A DNA stretch of 64,000 bases, from positions 124,001 to 188,000 of the forward strand of contig NZ_ANAH02000011.1 of assembly GCF_000335475.2 (NCBI RefSeq). The letters are read 5' to 3'. Both the position numbers and the translations under genes were made by a program. This DNA comes from Cystobacter fuscus DSM 2262. GTDB lineage: Bacteria > Myxococcota > Myxococcia > Myxococcales > Myxococcaceae. Of this stretch, positions 25,011-34,525 are shown piece after piece (the first letter of the stretch is position 1; every line of letters starts with the position of its first letter). The notes beneath the pieces were generated by a model. It was not told the origin of the DNA. It ran no database searches and worked only from the letters and a program-made list of their open reading frames with translations.

Positions 25011-25043
25011 GAGGGCCGCCCATGCCCACCTTCGGCGGCCCTC
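25011..25043 (-). terminator. Strong hairpin downstream of the 25065-25553 gene
   Basis: Perfect 10-bp arms GAGGGCCGCC and GGCGGCCCTC enclose a 13-nt loop, beginning 22 nt beyond the stop of the minus-strand secreted-protein gene and ahead of mgtE. No T-run follows, as is usual in GC-rich genomes. It is likely a transcription terminator or mRNA 3' stabiliser. Confidence 0.5.
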
Positions 25044-25064
25044 ACGACTCCCGATGCTCCCTCG

Positions 25065-25553
25065 CTAGTCGTTCGCCTTGTTGGCGCTCACGGCGGGATG
25101 GCTCGCCGCGGGGAGCGCCGCATTGGCGCTCGCGGTCTGCGAAGAAGCCAGCTTCGGGGCCTGCGTCGACTCTCCATATGCATGCAGCGCCGTGCACTCC
25201 CCGGTTTGCGCGTCCCATCTGAACGAGATCAGGGAGGTGTCATTCATGGCACTGACGACCTGGAGCAGGGGGGCCGGGGGATTGTAGAGTTCGCAGCTGG
25301 CCTGGTAGCCGGCCGCGTTTCGCGCATGGCATCGAATCGACACGAGCCAACTCCCATCGGGCTGGCGGTTGGAGATGATCGAACAACCGATTTGCTGCGT
25401 CGAATCGGGAGAGTTGTAGGCTCCAGCCGGGCTGCCAAAGACGATATTCGATTGGGTGTCGATATAGACCCCGAAATTGTTTCGGGGTCCCGCGTTGGCC
25501 GTTGCTCCCAGAAGGAGAAAACCAATCGCCATCCACTTGTTCATTTGATTCAT
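25065..25553 (-). CDS. Small secreted hypothetical protein
   Basis: A 162-residue protein with a signal peptide (MAIGFLLLGATANA-GPRNN). The mature part is beta-rich with Cys residues (QIGCSIIS, VSIRCHARN, ASCELYN, GECTALHAY) and an Ala/Ser-rich tail. It lacks known motifs. The ATG at 25553 has AAGGG upstream; 25544 is also possible. The composition (more Asn, Gln, Ile) is less GC-biased than neighbouring genes, which may hint at acquisition. Function unknown. Confidence 0.55.
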   Translation of the reverse strand: MNQMNKWMAIGFLLLGATANAGPRNNFGVYIDTQSNIVFGSPAGAYNSPDSTQQIGCSIISNRQPDGSWLVSIRCHARNAAGYQASCELYNPPAPLLQVVSAMNDTSLISFRWDAQTGECTALHAYGESTQAPKLASSQTASANAALPAASHPAVSANKAND

Positions 25554-25963
25554 GATTGCCCTTTTCTCGAGTGCGCCCAAACACTGCCCGTGAGCAGGCT
25601 CGGGGGGGAGGGGGCGTGGGTGTTGTCGTGCTGCGACACGTGTCCCGCGCGGTCACGGACCGCGTCTCTTCAGGGGGTGGGACTGCGTGTGCCGGACCTC
25701 TTGGCACGAGACGTGCCAGGGCTTGGGGGCAGCCAGTCGTCTGGGCGTGCGTATGCTTTTACAGGGACTCGCGAATTCTGAGTGACGCTTTGGGGCGGAC
25801 CGCTGACAAATCAAGTCACTCCCGGCCTGGCCTCGTTACTCCTCGGCCTCGACCATGGAGTCCCTGGGGGCCATTGGCGGGGCCCGTGCGCGCGAGGTGC
25901 TGCGCTCGGCTGACGGACATCTCCCGCGAGGCCCCCGAAGGTGCTAACGGTGCGCGCACCGTC
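25554..25963. other. 410-nt divergent intergenic region with several inverted repeats
   Basis: No supported gene. It holds TGTCG/CGACA at about 25623-25637, CGCGGT/ACCGCG at about 25648-25664 and a perfect 17-bp palindrome at 25702-25718. The region separates the minus-strand secreted gene from the plus-strand membrane protein and probably contains both promoters. Confidence 0.45.
25702..25718. promoter_or_regulatory. Operator-like palindrome
   Basis: TGGCACG-AGA-CGTGCCA is a perfect inverted repeat with a 3-nt centre, the size and symmetry of a dimeric repressor site. It lies about 150 nt before the start of the 25553 gene and 246 nt before the 25964 gene. No adjacent regulator gene is evident. 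Confidence 0.4.
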
Positions 25964-27568
25964 ATGTCGACTCCCGCCGCGCGCCCTGGTGAAGCGTCCT
26001 CCCCCTGGAACTCTCCGCTGCTCTGGGGGCTCGTGGGCTGGGTGTTGGCGTTGCTGTTGGCGCACCATGCGGTGTGGCTGTCGGGCCTGCGGCTCACCCA
26101 GGGGGACGAGGGCGACGCGCGCTTCGTGCACTACGTCCTCGAGCATGGCTTCCGCTACCTGCGCGGGGATGCTCCGCACGCGCGTTTCTGGGACGCGCCC
26201 TTCTTCCACCCGGCCCCCAACACCATCGCCTACTCGGATCCGCTGCTGGGCGTGCTGCCGCTGTACGCGGCCTGGCGTGCCGTGGGCCTGCCGCCCGACA
26301 CGGCCTTCCAGTTCTGGGTGTTCACCGTCACCTCGCTCAACTTCCTGGCGGCCCTGTGGCTCTTGCGCCGGGGGTTCGGGGCGTCCGCGAGCGCGGCGAT
26401 GGTGGGCGCGGTGCTCTTCGCCGCGGGGGCCTCGCGCATCCATCAGGCCAACCACCCCCAATTGCTGCCACAGTTCTACAGCGTGCTCGCGGTGGGGGCG
26501 CTGCTCGCCCTGACGCGCCCCGAGACATCGCGCCGGGCCGGAGCCGCCTGGGGCGCGCTGCTGGTGGGCTCCTGCGTGGCGCAGCTCTACGCGGGCTTCT
26601 ACTGGGGCTGGTTCCTGGGCTTCTTCCTCGCCCTGACGGGGCTCGTCGCGCTCGGCTTCCCCGACACCCGCGCCCGGCTGTGGCGGGGCCTGCGTGTGCA
26701 CGGGCCGGTGCTCGTGCTGTGGGGCGTGGTGGGGATGGTGGCCCTGCTGCCCATCGTCCAGCACAGCCTGGCGGCGATGCGGGAGGTGGGGGCGCGCTCC
26801 TTCCTCGAGGCGGAGGGCATGGTGCCGCGCTTCGCCTCCTGGTTCCACATGGGCGATTCGAGCTGGCTCTACGGCTGGATGGGCCGGCTGACGCCTTTCG
26901 CGCGCCTGCCCGTGGAGGGGGAGCACCGGGTGGGAGTGGGCGTGCTGACGCTGGTGCTGGCGGGGGCGGGGCTGTGGCGTGCCCGGGACCGCGCGGCCGC
27001 GAGGCTGTTGTTGGCGGTAGTGCTCGTCACCGTCCTGCTCGCCACGCGCTACCGCGGGGGCGTGACGCCCTGGTGGCTGGTGTTCCACGGCGTCCCGGGC
27101 GCCAGCGCGATCCGGGCTGTCTGCCGGATGGGCGTCTGGTTGTTGCTGCCGGCCAGCGTGGGGCTGGCCCTCTTCCTGTCGCGTCTGTCGCGCGAGGGCA
27201 GGGCGTGGTGGGCGGCGGTGCTGGGCGGGGTGTGTCTGCTCGAGCAGGGCGTGAGTGGAAGCACCTTCGACGCGGCGGCGGCGCGCGCGGACGTGCAACG
27301 GCTGGCGGCACGGGTGGGGCCTGGCTGCCAGAGCTTCTTCTACGGCCCGGCCGAGGAGCACGCGCCCTCGTGGAAGTATCAGATCGACGCGATGTGGGCC
27401 GCCCTCGAGCGGGGCGTGCCCACCGTCAATGGCTACTCGGGCAACGTGCCGCCGGGCTGGGCGTTGGAGCCCGTGTTCCGAGCCGACGCCGCGCTGCTCG
27501 CCTGGGCACGGGCGCGGGGGCTGGAGGTGTCGGACATCTGCCGCATCACGACTCCACCGCCCCCTTGA
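25964..27568 (+). CDS. Polytopic membrane protein, glycosyltransferase-C-like
   Basis: A 534-residue protein with about 11-12 membrane helices. After helix 1 comes a periplasmic loop with GDEGDARFVHYVLEHGFRYLRGD and APFFHPAPNTIAYSDPLLG, resembling the acidic first loop of GT-C/PMT-like glycosyltransferases that use lipid-linked sugars. The soluble C-terminal part ends in ADAALLAWARARGLEVSDICRI. ATG 25964 begins MSTPAARP; the longer frame upstream lacks a site. No neighbouring glycan genes, so the acceptor is unknown. Confidence 0.55.
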   Translation: MSTPAARPGEASSPWNSPLLWGLVGWVLALLLAHHAVWLSGLRLTQGDEGDARFVHYVLEHGFRYLRGDAPHARFWDAPFFHPAPNTIAYSDPLLGVLPLYAAWRAVGLPPDTAFQFWVFTVTSLNFLAALWLLRRGFGASASAAMVGAVLFAAGASRIHQANHPQLLPQFYSVLAVGALLALTRPETSRRAGAAWGALLVGSCVAQLYAGFYWGWFLGFFLALTGLVALGFPDTRARLWRGLRVHGPVLVLWGVVGMVALLPIVQHSLAAMREVGARSFLEAEGMVPRFASWFHMGDSSWLYGWMGRLTPFARLPVEGEHRVGVGVLTLVLAGAGLWRARDRAAARLLLAVVLVTVLLATRYRGGVTPWWLVFHGVPGASAIRAVCRMGVWLLLPASVGLALFLSRLSREGRAWWAAVLGGVCLLEQGVSGSTFDAAAARADVQRLAARVGPGCQSFFYGPAEEHAPSWKYQIDAMWAALERGVPTVNGYSGNVPPGWALEPVFRADAALLAWARARGLEVSDICRITTPPPP

Positions 27569-27581
27569 GCCGTGCTCCCGC

Positions 27582-29999
27582 TCAGAACGGGCCGATGGTG
27601 TTCAAGGATCTCGGGGGCGAGGAGGGGGCCACGTTGAGGGCGATGGGCACGGAGAAGAAGAAGGAGCTGCCCTGACCCTGCTCGCTCTCCACGTGGATCC
27701 TCCCTCCATGGGCCTCGATGATGTCCTTGACGATGGACAGCCCGAGTCCGGCCCCCCGGCGATCTCCGTGGTTCGCCTGCCAGAAGCGCTCGAAGAGGTG
27801 CTGCCGGGCGTCGGGCGTGAGTCCGGGGCCGGTATCCTTCACGAAGAACACCACCTGCCCGTCTTCCGCGTGGGCTCCCACCCGGACCTCTCCCCCCGAG
27901 GGGGTGAACTTCAACGCGTTGCCCAGCAGGTTGGAGAACACCTGCAGCAACCGGTCCCGATCGGCGAGCACCGGCGGCAGGCTGCCGGGCGGCTCGAGCA
28001 CGAGCTGAACCTCCTGGGCCTGGGGCCGCACCGTCTCGAGCGCCTCGTGCAGCAGCGGCTCGGTGGGCTGGGGGCTCGCGCGGATGGAGAGCTGCCCCGC
28101 CTCCACGCGCGCCACGTCCAGCAGATCCTCGATCATCCGGTTCATCCGATGGGCGGAGGCGGACAGCCGCTCCAGGAGCTTTCCCTGGCGCTCGTCGTTC
28201 ACCCCGCCGGGGAGCGCGGCCCGCCGTTGCAGCAGCGGCAGTGCGAGGAGGATGGATTGCAGCGGGCTGCGCAGATCATGGGCGACGACGCCGAGGATCC
28301 TGTCCCGCGCCTGGGTGGCGTCCCGCGCGGACTGGTAGAGCCGGGCGTTCTCCAGGGCGAGGCTGGAGTAGCGGCCCAACTGCTCGGCGAACTCCAGATC
28401 CCTCGGGGTGTAGACGTGGCAGGAGTCCGAGGAGATGAACGTGAGGGCTCCCAACAGCCGCTCGTTGACCACCAGGGGAACGGCCATGAAGGAGCGCACG
28501 TTGAGCCGCCGCAGCAGGCGCAGGTGCTCATCGCTCTGGGCCAGGGCCGCGAGCTGCTCCGCGGAGACATGGGAATGGAGCAGGGGCCTGTGCTGGACCA
28601 GCACCTCGTGTGCGAGGAAGGCGCGGCGGGAGTCCAGCGGGAAGCCCCGCAGGAGCGAGGCCGTCTGCCGCTGGACGGGGTCGCGGTGGGCGACCTCGGA
28701 CAGGCGCACCCGGCCCTCGTCCCACAGGTAGACGAGGCACCAGTCGGCCAGCCTCTCCACGGCGAGCTGGGCGACGCGCGAGAGCGTGCGCTCGGAGTCC
28801 AGCGATGTGGACGACAGCAGCTCCCCGGCGCTCACCAGGAAGCGTTGCTCGTCCTCCACCCGCTTCTGCTCGGAGATGTCCCGGAGGATGACCGTGAGTG
28901 TGCGTCTGCCCTCCACCTCGAGCTCGGAGATGGCCGCGTCGATGGGGAACTCCTCGCCACTCTTGCGCAGGCCGTGGACGCGCCGGCGCTCGCCGACCCT
29001 CCTCCGGGCCTGGATGCCCTTCTCGAGGAACGTCCGCATGAACTGGTGATGCCGCTCCCGGAAGCGCTCGGGCATCAGCACGTCGAGGGGACGCCCGAGC
29101 ACCTCGGAGGCCTTGTAGCCGAAGATGGTCTCGGCTCCTGCGTTGAAGAGGGTGATGTGCCCGGCTTCGTCCACGGTGATGATGGCGTCCGCGGCGAGCG
29201 AGACGATGCCGGAGTAGCGCGCTTCCGAGGTGGCGCGCTCCGCGGCGTTGCGCTCGGCGAGGACCTGGGCGAGGCGCCGCCGGCGCAACTCGCGCATCGC
29301 GAGCACCGCCTGGAGCGCCAGCATGAGCACGGCGACGGTGACCGCGGCCAGGCGCGTCCCGCCCGACTCGGCGAGCACCTGATGGGCCTCGGTCTCCAGG
29401 GCGCTCATCCTCTCGCGCTCATGGCGCAGCAGCACCCGCAGGCTCTCATCCAACGCCTCGCGCAGGGACTGGTACTCCCCGGTGAGGGGGGGCTGGAGTT
29501 GATCCACGGGGATGCCCGCGCCCCTCTGCTGGTGCAGGTCCCGGGCGATGCTCCGCAGGAGCCTGTCGGCGCGGGAGATCTCCTCCATCAGCGCCCGCTC
29601 CTGCTCGTCCAGGTAGCCCTCGGTGAGCTGTCGCACCAGCTCGTCGAACCGGGCGCGCGAGGTGTCCACCTCCTTCATGATGTCCAGGTGGGGTGTGAGC
29701 AGGTACGAGCGGCTCAGACGGGCCAGTCGCTCCCCTTCGGCGTTCAGACGCTCGGCGCGGAGTGTTTGCTCGGTGACGAGTGCATAGCGCCGCAGGACGG
29801 CCTGTTCCCCCTGGGAGATCTGGAACACCCGCAGCAGCGCGGCTCCCGCCACCAGGGGAATGATGAGCACCAGGGCCGTCATCATGGAGAAGAAGTGGCG
29901 CATCTCCAATCTCTCCTCCTCGAGCCGTTGCTCTAACGAGTAGACGTTAGCATGATTCCCGGGGGGGGGAGACGGCATCCTGGTTGTCTTAGTGTGCAT
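27582..29999 (-). CDS. Sensor histidine kinase (CHASE3-like, PAS, GAF, HisKA, HATPase)
   Basis: About 805 residues. A first membrane helix (MTALVLIIPLVAGAALL) is followed by a four-helix CHASE3-like sensor, a second helix, and a PAS domain (IVSLAADAIITVDEAGHITLFNAGAE). A GAF domain begins near ELLSSTSLDSERTLSRVAQLAVERL. The HisKA H-box is VVAHDLRSPLQS; the HATPase shows NLLGNALKFT, DTGPGLT and GAGLGLSIV. The start is uncertain: ATG at 29999 or 29978, or 29903 (MRHFFSMM), which has a GAGGAGGAGAG site. No response regulator is adjacent (orphan kinase). Its stop is 13 nt from the convergent membrane-protein gene. Confidence 0.85.
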   Translation of the reverse strand: MHTKTTRMPSPPPGNHANVYSLEQRLEEERLEMRHFFSMMTALVLIIPLVAGAALLRVFQISQGEQAVLRRYALVTEQTLRAERLNAEGERLARLSRSYLLTPHLDIMKEVDTSRARFDELVRQLTEGYLDEQERALMEEISRADRLLRSIARDLHQQRGAGIPVDQLQPPLTGEYQSLREALDESLRVLLRHERERMSALETEAHQVLAESGGTRLAAVTVAVLMLALQAVLAMRELRRRRLAQVLAERNAAERATSEARYSGIVSLAADAIITVDEAGHITLFNAGAETIFGYKASEVLGRPLDVLMPERFRERHHQFMRTFLEKGIQARRRVGERRRVHGLRKSGEEFPIDAAISELEVEGRRTLTVILRDISEQKRVEDEQRFLVSAGELLSSTSLDSERTLSRVAQLAVERLADWCLVYLWDEGRVRLSEVAHRDPVQRQTASLLRGFPLDSRRAFLAHEVLVQHRPLLHSHVSAEQLAALAQSDEHLRLLRRLNVRSFMAVPLVVNERLLGALTFISSDSCHVYTPRDLEFAEQLGRYSSLALENARLYQSARDATQARDRILGVVAHDLRSPLQSILLALPLLQRRAALPGGVNDERQGKLLERLSASAHRMNRMIEDLLDVARVEAGQLSIRASPQPTEPLLHEALETVRPQAQEVQLVLEPPGSLPPVLADRDRLLQVFSNLLGNALKFTPSGGEVRVGAHAEDGQVVFFVKDTGPGLTPDARQHLFERFWQANHGDRRGAGLGLSIVKDIIEAHGGRIHVESEQGQGSSFFFSVPIALNVAPSSPPRSLNTIGPF

Positions 30000-30643
30000 G
30001 ACGCGCCCGCGCAGCATCGGCGCGACCCAGGCGTCCTGGCGGGCGTTGGTCTGTCGTGAGCGGGGGCGGGCAGCCTCGGGACCGTGCGCCGCGTGGGTAC
30101 ACGGCTGGTTCGTTCTGGACGCGGAGGCGCTCGGGCGGTGACACGGGCGCTGGCCGCCGGTGAACCGGGACGTGGGTGGGCGCCCCCGTCCACTCCGTCC
30201 GAAGCTCCGCGGACAACGTGGGGCGAGCGCCTGGCGGCGGTTTCTCCCGGCCGAGCCGCATGCGGGCCGTATCTCCGGCCCGCGACCCGGGCAACGCCAT
30301 CGGTCTCGAGACTCACACCAGGAGGGTGAAGGCTCGGGATGTCTCGAATTGGGCGGGGTCAATCCCTGCTCATGCTGCCTCCCTCACCAGGGCGCTCCTG
30401 TGTCGCGCATGCTCCAGCCGCTGGAGGGTGGATTGAGCCCGTCGAGCTGGGGACCCTCTCCGAGGTGGAAGTTGGCCGCCGTGGGATGACGCCGGGCGGA
30501 TCCGCCGGGTTCAGGGACACCGGATAATTCCTTTATGCTTCGATTGCTCGTATTTCACGTATTACGGCCCTTCTTCGTGGCTTCCTGCTAGGGTGCTTTC
30601 ACGCTCGACCCGAACCGAGCCGCCACGAAAAGGTACAACCCCC
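30000..30643. other. About 640-nt divergent intergenic region
   Basis: No supported gene on either strand. A GGCGGATCCGCC palindrome lies at 30495-30506, followed by a markedly AT-richer stretch at 30523-30570. This is the likely promoter region of the metalloprotease gene, though no sigma-factor consensus could be assigned with confidence. Confidence 0.4.
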
Positions 30644-31864
30644 ATGAGCCGTCATCATCGATTCGCCCGTCTGTCCATGAGTGCTTCCGCGCTGAGCGCC
30701 CTGCTGCTGGGCGGCTGCGGTGTCTCCCATGAGACGGAGCTGGCCTTCCCCGGAAAGACAGGTGAAGTGGTGACCGCCCGGGTGGCGTTGCCGGGACGCG
30801 GGGTCCAGACGGTCACCTACGAGAAGATCGACGGAAGGGCCGTCCTGGAGGGGGACATCCTGCTCGACCCGCGGGAGGAGCCGACCCGAAGCGGCCAGTC
30901 CGTGGCCCGGACGGACGCGTACTCGCGTTGGCCGGGGGCCACGGTCCCCTACGTCATCGATGGGGCTCTGCCCGACAGCGGCCGGGTGACGACCGCCATC
31001 CGCCACTGGGAATCCAAGACCTCCTTGCGCTTCAAGCCGCGCACGACGGAAGCGGACTACCTGCGGTTCCGGCCGGGTTCTGGCTGTAGCTCGTTCGTCG
31101 GCAGGTTGGGGGGAGAGCAGACGGTGGACCTGGCCGGCGGATGCGGTCTGACCGCCACGATCCATGAGATCGGACATGCCGTGGGCCTCTGGCACGAGCA
31201 GAGCCGTGCCGACCGGGACAACTACATCATCATCAACTGGGGCAACGTCCAGTCCGGAACGGCGCACAACTTCCAGACCTACGGGCAGCAGGGAGCGGAT
31301 GGCATGGACCTGGGCCCCTACGATTATGGCTCCATCATGCACTACGACGCCTACGCCTTCTCCTCCAATGGCCAGCCGACAATCGTCCGCAGGGATGGGG
31401 GAGGGAGCCTCGGGCGGCAAGATTCGCTGTCCGATGGGGACACCCGTGGCGCGGAGTCGCTCTATAGCCCGCGCGCCCGCTTCAGCAGCGGGGTGGCCGG
31501 GAATCGCTGCCTGGACGTCGCCGACGGCAACTCGGCGCAGGGGACTCCCACGCAGATCTGGGAGTGCAATGGCTCGGCCGCGCAGGACTGGTTCCTGAGC
31601 GTCCGTGGGGAGCTGCGCAGCACCCTCGCTCCCAACCGCTGCCTGGATGTGTCCGACGGGAAGACGGCGTGGGGCACTCGGGTCCGGATCTGGGAGTGCA
31701 ACGGTTCGGCCGCGCAGAGATGGACGCTCAGCGGCGGAGCGGTGCGCAGCGCGCTGGGGAGCAATCTCTGCCTGGACGTGTCCGACGCGGGCACGGCCCT
31801 GGGAACCGCGGTGCAGATCTGGGACTGCAACGGCTCGGCCGCCCAGAAGTGGACCCGGTTCTGA
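30644..31864 (+). CDS. Astacin-like (M12A) metalloprotease lipoprotein with ricin-B lectin domain
   Basis: A 406-residue secreted protease. The lipoprotein signal has lipobox LGGC (Cys25) and a propeptide runs to about residue 85. The catalytic domain has the zinc motif HEIGHAVGLWHE (His174, Glu175, His178, His184) and Met-turn SIMHY (230-234), the astacin signature. From about 275 a ricin-type beta-trefoil carries three repeats of the form NRCLDV...IWECNGSAAQ-x-W. ATG 30644 starts MSRHHRF. It probably degrades prey or matrix protein at carbohydrate-rich surfaces, consistent with a predatory life. Confidence 0.9.
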   Translation: MSRHHRFARLSMSASALSALLLGGCGVSHETELAFPGKTGEVVTARVALPGRGVQTVTYEKIDGRAVLEGDILLDPREEPTRSGQSVARTDAYSRWPGATVPYVIDGALPDSGRVTTAIRHWESKTSLRFKPRTTEADYLRFRPGSGCSSFVGRLGGEQTVDLAGGCGLTATIHEIGHAVGLWHEQSRADRDNYIIINWGNVQSGTAHNFQTYGQQGADGMDLGPYDYGSIMHYDAYAFSSNGQPTIVRRDGGGSLGRQDSLSDGDTRGAESLYSPRARFSSGVAGNRCLDVADGNSAQGTPTQIWECNGSAAQDWFLSVRGELRSTLAPNRCLDVSDGKTAWGTRVRIWECNGSAAQRWTLSGGAVRSALGSNLCLDVSDAGTALGTAVQIWDCNGSAAQKWTRF

Positions 31865-31909
31865 GCAGCCGCGACGCTTCCCTCCTCCTCTCGGGTCAGT
31901 GACTTCTCC

Positions 31910-31943
31910 GCGTGCATGGACTTCAATCCGCGTCCATGCACGC
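31910..31943 (+). promoter_or_regulatory. 12-bp perfect hairpin covering the M20 peptidase start
   Basis: Arms GCGTGCATGGAC and GTCCATGCACGC are perfectly complementary around a 10-nt loop. The right arm contains ATG 31936, the probable start of the M20 peptidase; the left arm contains the alternative GTG 31912. It also lies 45 nt past the stop of the protease gene. It may be the protease terminator, or a structure that hides the peptidase start codon. Confidence 0.5.
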
Positions 31944-33231
31944 GCTCTCGCTTCGTGAAGACCGCTTCCTGGAAGTGCTCCGGCGTCTCATCGCCCTGAC
32001 GCCGCGGTTGCAGAACAACCCGGGCGCGGGGCTGGTGCCCGAGGAGCGGCTCGCCGCTCAGGTGGTGTTGGAGACGCTGGCGCCGCACCTCCAGAGCGGC
32101 TTCATCCAGGCGGAGTCGCTGGCGGCTGTGGGCAAGGAGTCCCGGCCGAGCCTGGTGCTCACCGTGAAGGGCACGGGCGAGAGCACACTCGGCTTCGTGG
32201 GCGCGCACTTCGACGTCGTCCCCGCGGACGAGAAGGGCGAGGGCTGGGAGCGCGATCCCTTCACGCTGTGGGAGGGGCCGGGAGGCGTGCTCTACGGGCG
32301 CGGCGTCACCGACTGCCTGGGCCACGTGGCGGTGCTGACGGACCTGCTGGCGCAGCTCGCCGAGCGCGGTGAGCGTCCGCGCCGCACGCTCAAGGTGGTG
32401 CTCATCTCCAACGAGGAGTCCTCGGACCTGCCGGGCCTGGGCCTGGGCTACGTGGCCGAGCAGGGGCGGCTCGCGGACCTGGCGGGCCAGCCGGTGTACT
32501 GGCTGGACAGCGCCAACTTCGGCCCCACGGTGGGCACGGGCGGCATCTCGCTGTGGTCGCTGAAGGTGAAGGGCGTGGGTGGGCACTCGGGGATGCCGCA
32601 GAACTGTGTCAACGCGCTGGAGCTGGGCATGGCCGCGTCACTGGAGCTGGCCCGTTGGTTCCACGCGCGCTTCCCCGCCACCGAGGACGAGAAGACCTGG
32701 GGCTTCCTGTCCTCCTCCAGCCTCAAGGCCACCGTGGTGGAGGGCTTCAACACCAAGGAGTCGAAGATTCCCGCCGAGGTCATCCTGCGTGGAGACATCC
32801 GCCTCACGCCCTTCTACGACATGAAGGCCGTGCGCGAGCAGGTGGCGGACTTCGTGCGCGAGCTGGACGCCCGCCTGGAGCGGGACGAGGCCATCGCCGG
32901 CTTCCCTCGCACCCGCACGGCGGCGGGCCAGCGCGGCTCGCTCGAGTTCCGCTTCCTGGGGGGCGGTATGGAAGGCATTGCCTGCCGGTTGGACTCGCCG
33001 GGCCTCGAGGCCCTGAAGGAGTCGATGCGGGCGGTGCGCGGCGTGGAGCCCAAGCCCTTCTCCCTCACCGGCTCGCTGCCGCTGGTGAGGGACCTGCAAC
33101 GCCAGGGCTGTGACGTGCAGATCACCGGCTTCGGAGAGATGGCGTACTACCACGCGCCCAACGAGCAGGCCCGGCTCGAGGACTTCCGGCAGGGCTTCTC
33201 CATCCTCCGCGAGCTGCTCGTGCGGCTGTGA
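31936..33231 (+). CDS. M20 family metallopeptidase (acetylornithine deacetylase/carboxypeptidase type)
   Basis: A 431-residue cytoplasmic enzyme. Metal-site blocks are GAHFDVVPAD (His and Asp), YGRGVTDCLGHVA with the bridging Asp, and NEESSD with the catalytic Glu pair. The dimerisation lid starts KVKGVGGHSGMPQNCVNA. The final metal His is in MAYYHAPNE. Family members remove N-acyl groups or C-terminal amino acids. Start 31936 (MHALSLRED) or 31912 cannot be settled, because no ribosome site precedes either and both lie in a hairpin. Confidence 0.85.
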   Translation: MHALSLREDRFLEVLRRLIALTPRLQNNPGAGLVPEERLAAQVVLETLAPHLQSGFIQAESLAAVGKESRPSLVLTVKGTGESTLGFVGAHFDVVPADEKGEGWERDPFTLWEGPGGVLYGRGVTDCLGHVAVLTDLLAQLAERGERPRRTLKVVLISNEESSDLPGLGLGYVAEQGRLADLAGQPVYWLDSANFGPTVGTGGISLWSLKVKGVGGHSGMPQNCVNALELGMAASLELARWFHARFPATEDEKTWGFLSSSSLKATVVEGFNTKESKIPAEVILRGDIRLTPFYDMKAVREQVADFVRELDARLERDEAIAGFPRTRTAAGQRGSLEFRFLGGGMEGIACRLDSPGLEALKESMRAVRGVEPKPFSLTGSLPLVRDLQRQGCDVQITGFGEMAYYHAPNEQARLEDFRQGFSILRELLVRL

Positions 33232-33258
33232 GCGGGCGGACAGCGCGCCATCGGGTGC

Positions 33259-34446
33259 TCAGGTGGGCCGGGCGGAGTCCCGGCCGATGAGCCGGCGCAG
33301 CCGGGTCTCGAAGCCGCGAGGATCCTCCATCATCGGGAAGTGGCCCACGTGCTCCATCATCTCGAGCTCCAGGCCCGCCAGTCCTTCGATGGGCTGGATG
33401 AGCGGGACGAGAGGCGCGGAGTTGATCGTCGCCACGGGGCGGGTGAGGAGCGGCCAGCGCGCCTCGATATCCCAGCGCAGCAGCGCGTCCAGCACGGCCA
33501 CCGCGGTCTCGGGCTCTCGAGCGCTCATGGTGGTGGCGATCCAGTCGGCCACGCCGTAACCGAGCGCGTCGTGCAGCGTGATCATGCGGACGAGCGCCGT
33601 CATCGCTCTCGGAAAGTCCGCCCGGAAGGCGTTGCAGCGCTCCGCGATCTCCGCGGGTGGCCTGCGCCGGTACATGGCGGCATCGGTGAAGGTATCGACG
33701 CCAATCACCTTCCGGCATCTGTCCGGTGTCGCGATCGCTATCTCGAGCGCGACCGGCCCACCGAGCGAGTGGCCGACGAGGATGAGCTCGCGCAGCTCCA
33801 ACTGCTCGATGGCGGTGACGACGTCCCGAGCCATCGCGTCGATGGGATAGGCGGAGCCCGCGGGGAGGCGGCTCGACAGACCGTGGCCGGCCAGGTCCAC
33901 CGTCACGACGGTGAAGTCGCGGGACAGGGTCTCGAGCTGCGCATCCCAGAACCGCTGATCGCAGCACCAACCATGGATGAGGAGCAGGGTCGGCGCACGG
34001 GTGCCACGCTGGGACCAGGCCAGTGCACGCCCATCGGGCAGCGTCACGGTGCCATGCCGGGAGGTCCCGTCCTTGTTCGTCCCTTCCCTGGTGTGTCCCT
34101 CCGGGGGCGGCGAGCCCTCCGCGGGAGGAGGAGCATCGGCCTGTTTCATGCGGACGTAGCCCACGCAGAGCCCCACGACAAACAGCAAGCCCCCGGCTTG
34201 GATGCCCGCGATGTTCATGAGGAGCAGGCCCAGGGGATCCAAGGACTGTGTATCGGTGGAGAGGAAGCTGAGGAGCATGAGCCCCGCCCCCATGGCGGTG
34301 GCGGCGAGTGCGAACAGCAGGCCCATGCGGAGGACTCGTGCCGTCCGGGGAAAGACTCGCCCCAGCAAGAGCACCAGGAGCAGTCCGAGCAGACAGACCG
34401 CGGGGGGAGCGCAACTGAATACCACGTAATCGAAGGGGTCTTTCAT
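33259..34446 (-). CDS. Membrane-anchored alpha/beta hydrolase
   Basis: A 395-residue protein. Four N-terminal membrane helices (to about residue 100) and a charged linker precede an alpha/beta hydrolase domain. It shows oxyanion loop LLIHGWCCDQRFW, strand TVDLAGHGLS, nucleophile elbow GHSLGG (Ser), and the catalytic His in EHVGHFPMMEDP. ATG 34446 follows GGGGGGACCCCT. The substrate is unknown; it could be an esterase or haloperoxidase-like enzyme facing either side of the membrane. It converges with the M20 gene, with 27 nt between stops. Confidence 0.8.
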   Translation of the reverse strand: MKDPFDYVVFSCAPPAVCLLGLLLVLLLGRVFPRTARVLRMGLLFALAATAMGAGLMLLSFLSTDTQSLDPLGLLLMNIAGIQAGGLLFVVGLCVGYVRMKQADAPPPAEGSPPPEGHTREGTNKDGTSRHGTVTLPDGRALAWSQRGTRAPTLLLIHGWCCDQRFWDAQLETLSRDFTVVTVDLAGHGLSSRLPAGSAYPIDAMARDVVTAIEQLELRELILVGHSLGGPVALEIAIATPDRCRKVIGVDTFTDAAMYRRRPPAEIAERCNAFRADFPRAMTALVRMITLHDALGYGVADWIATTMSAREPETAVAVLDALLRWDIEARWPLLTRPVATINSAPLVPLIQPIEGLAGLELEMMEHVGHFPMMEDPRGFETRLRRLIGRDSARPT

Positions 34447-34525
34447 AGGGGTCCCCCCCGCGAGCAGGAGAAGGACAAGGTTCCTCGCGTCGCGGGAGGG
34501 GGCGGACTGCTTGATGGACGCTGGC

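Noticed and set aside
29941-30360. Coding extension of the histidine kinase to 30362
   Set aside because: Translation upstream of about 29999 is Arg/Pro-rich noise without a ribosome site.
30523-30600. Sigma-70 promoter for the metalloprotease
   Set aside because: AT-rich stretch is suggestive, but no -35/-10 pair with proper spacing could be defended.
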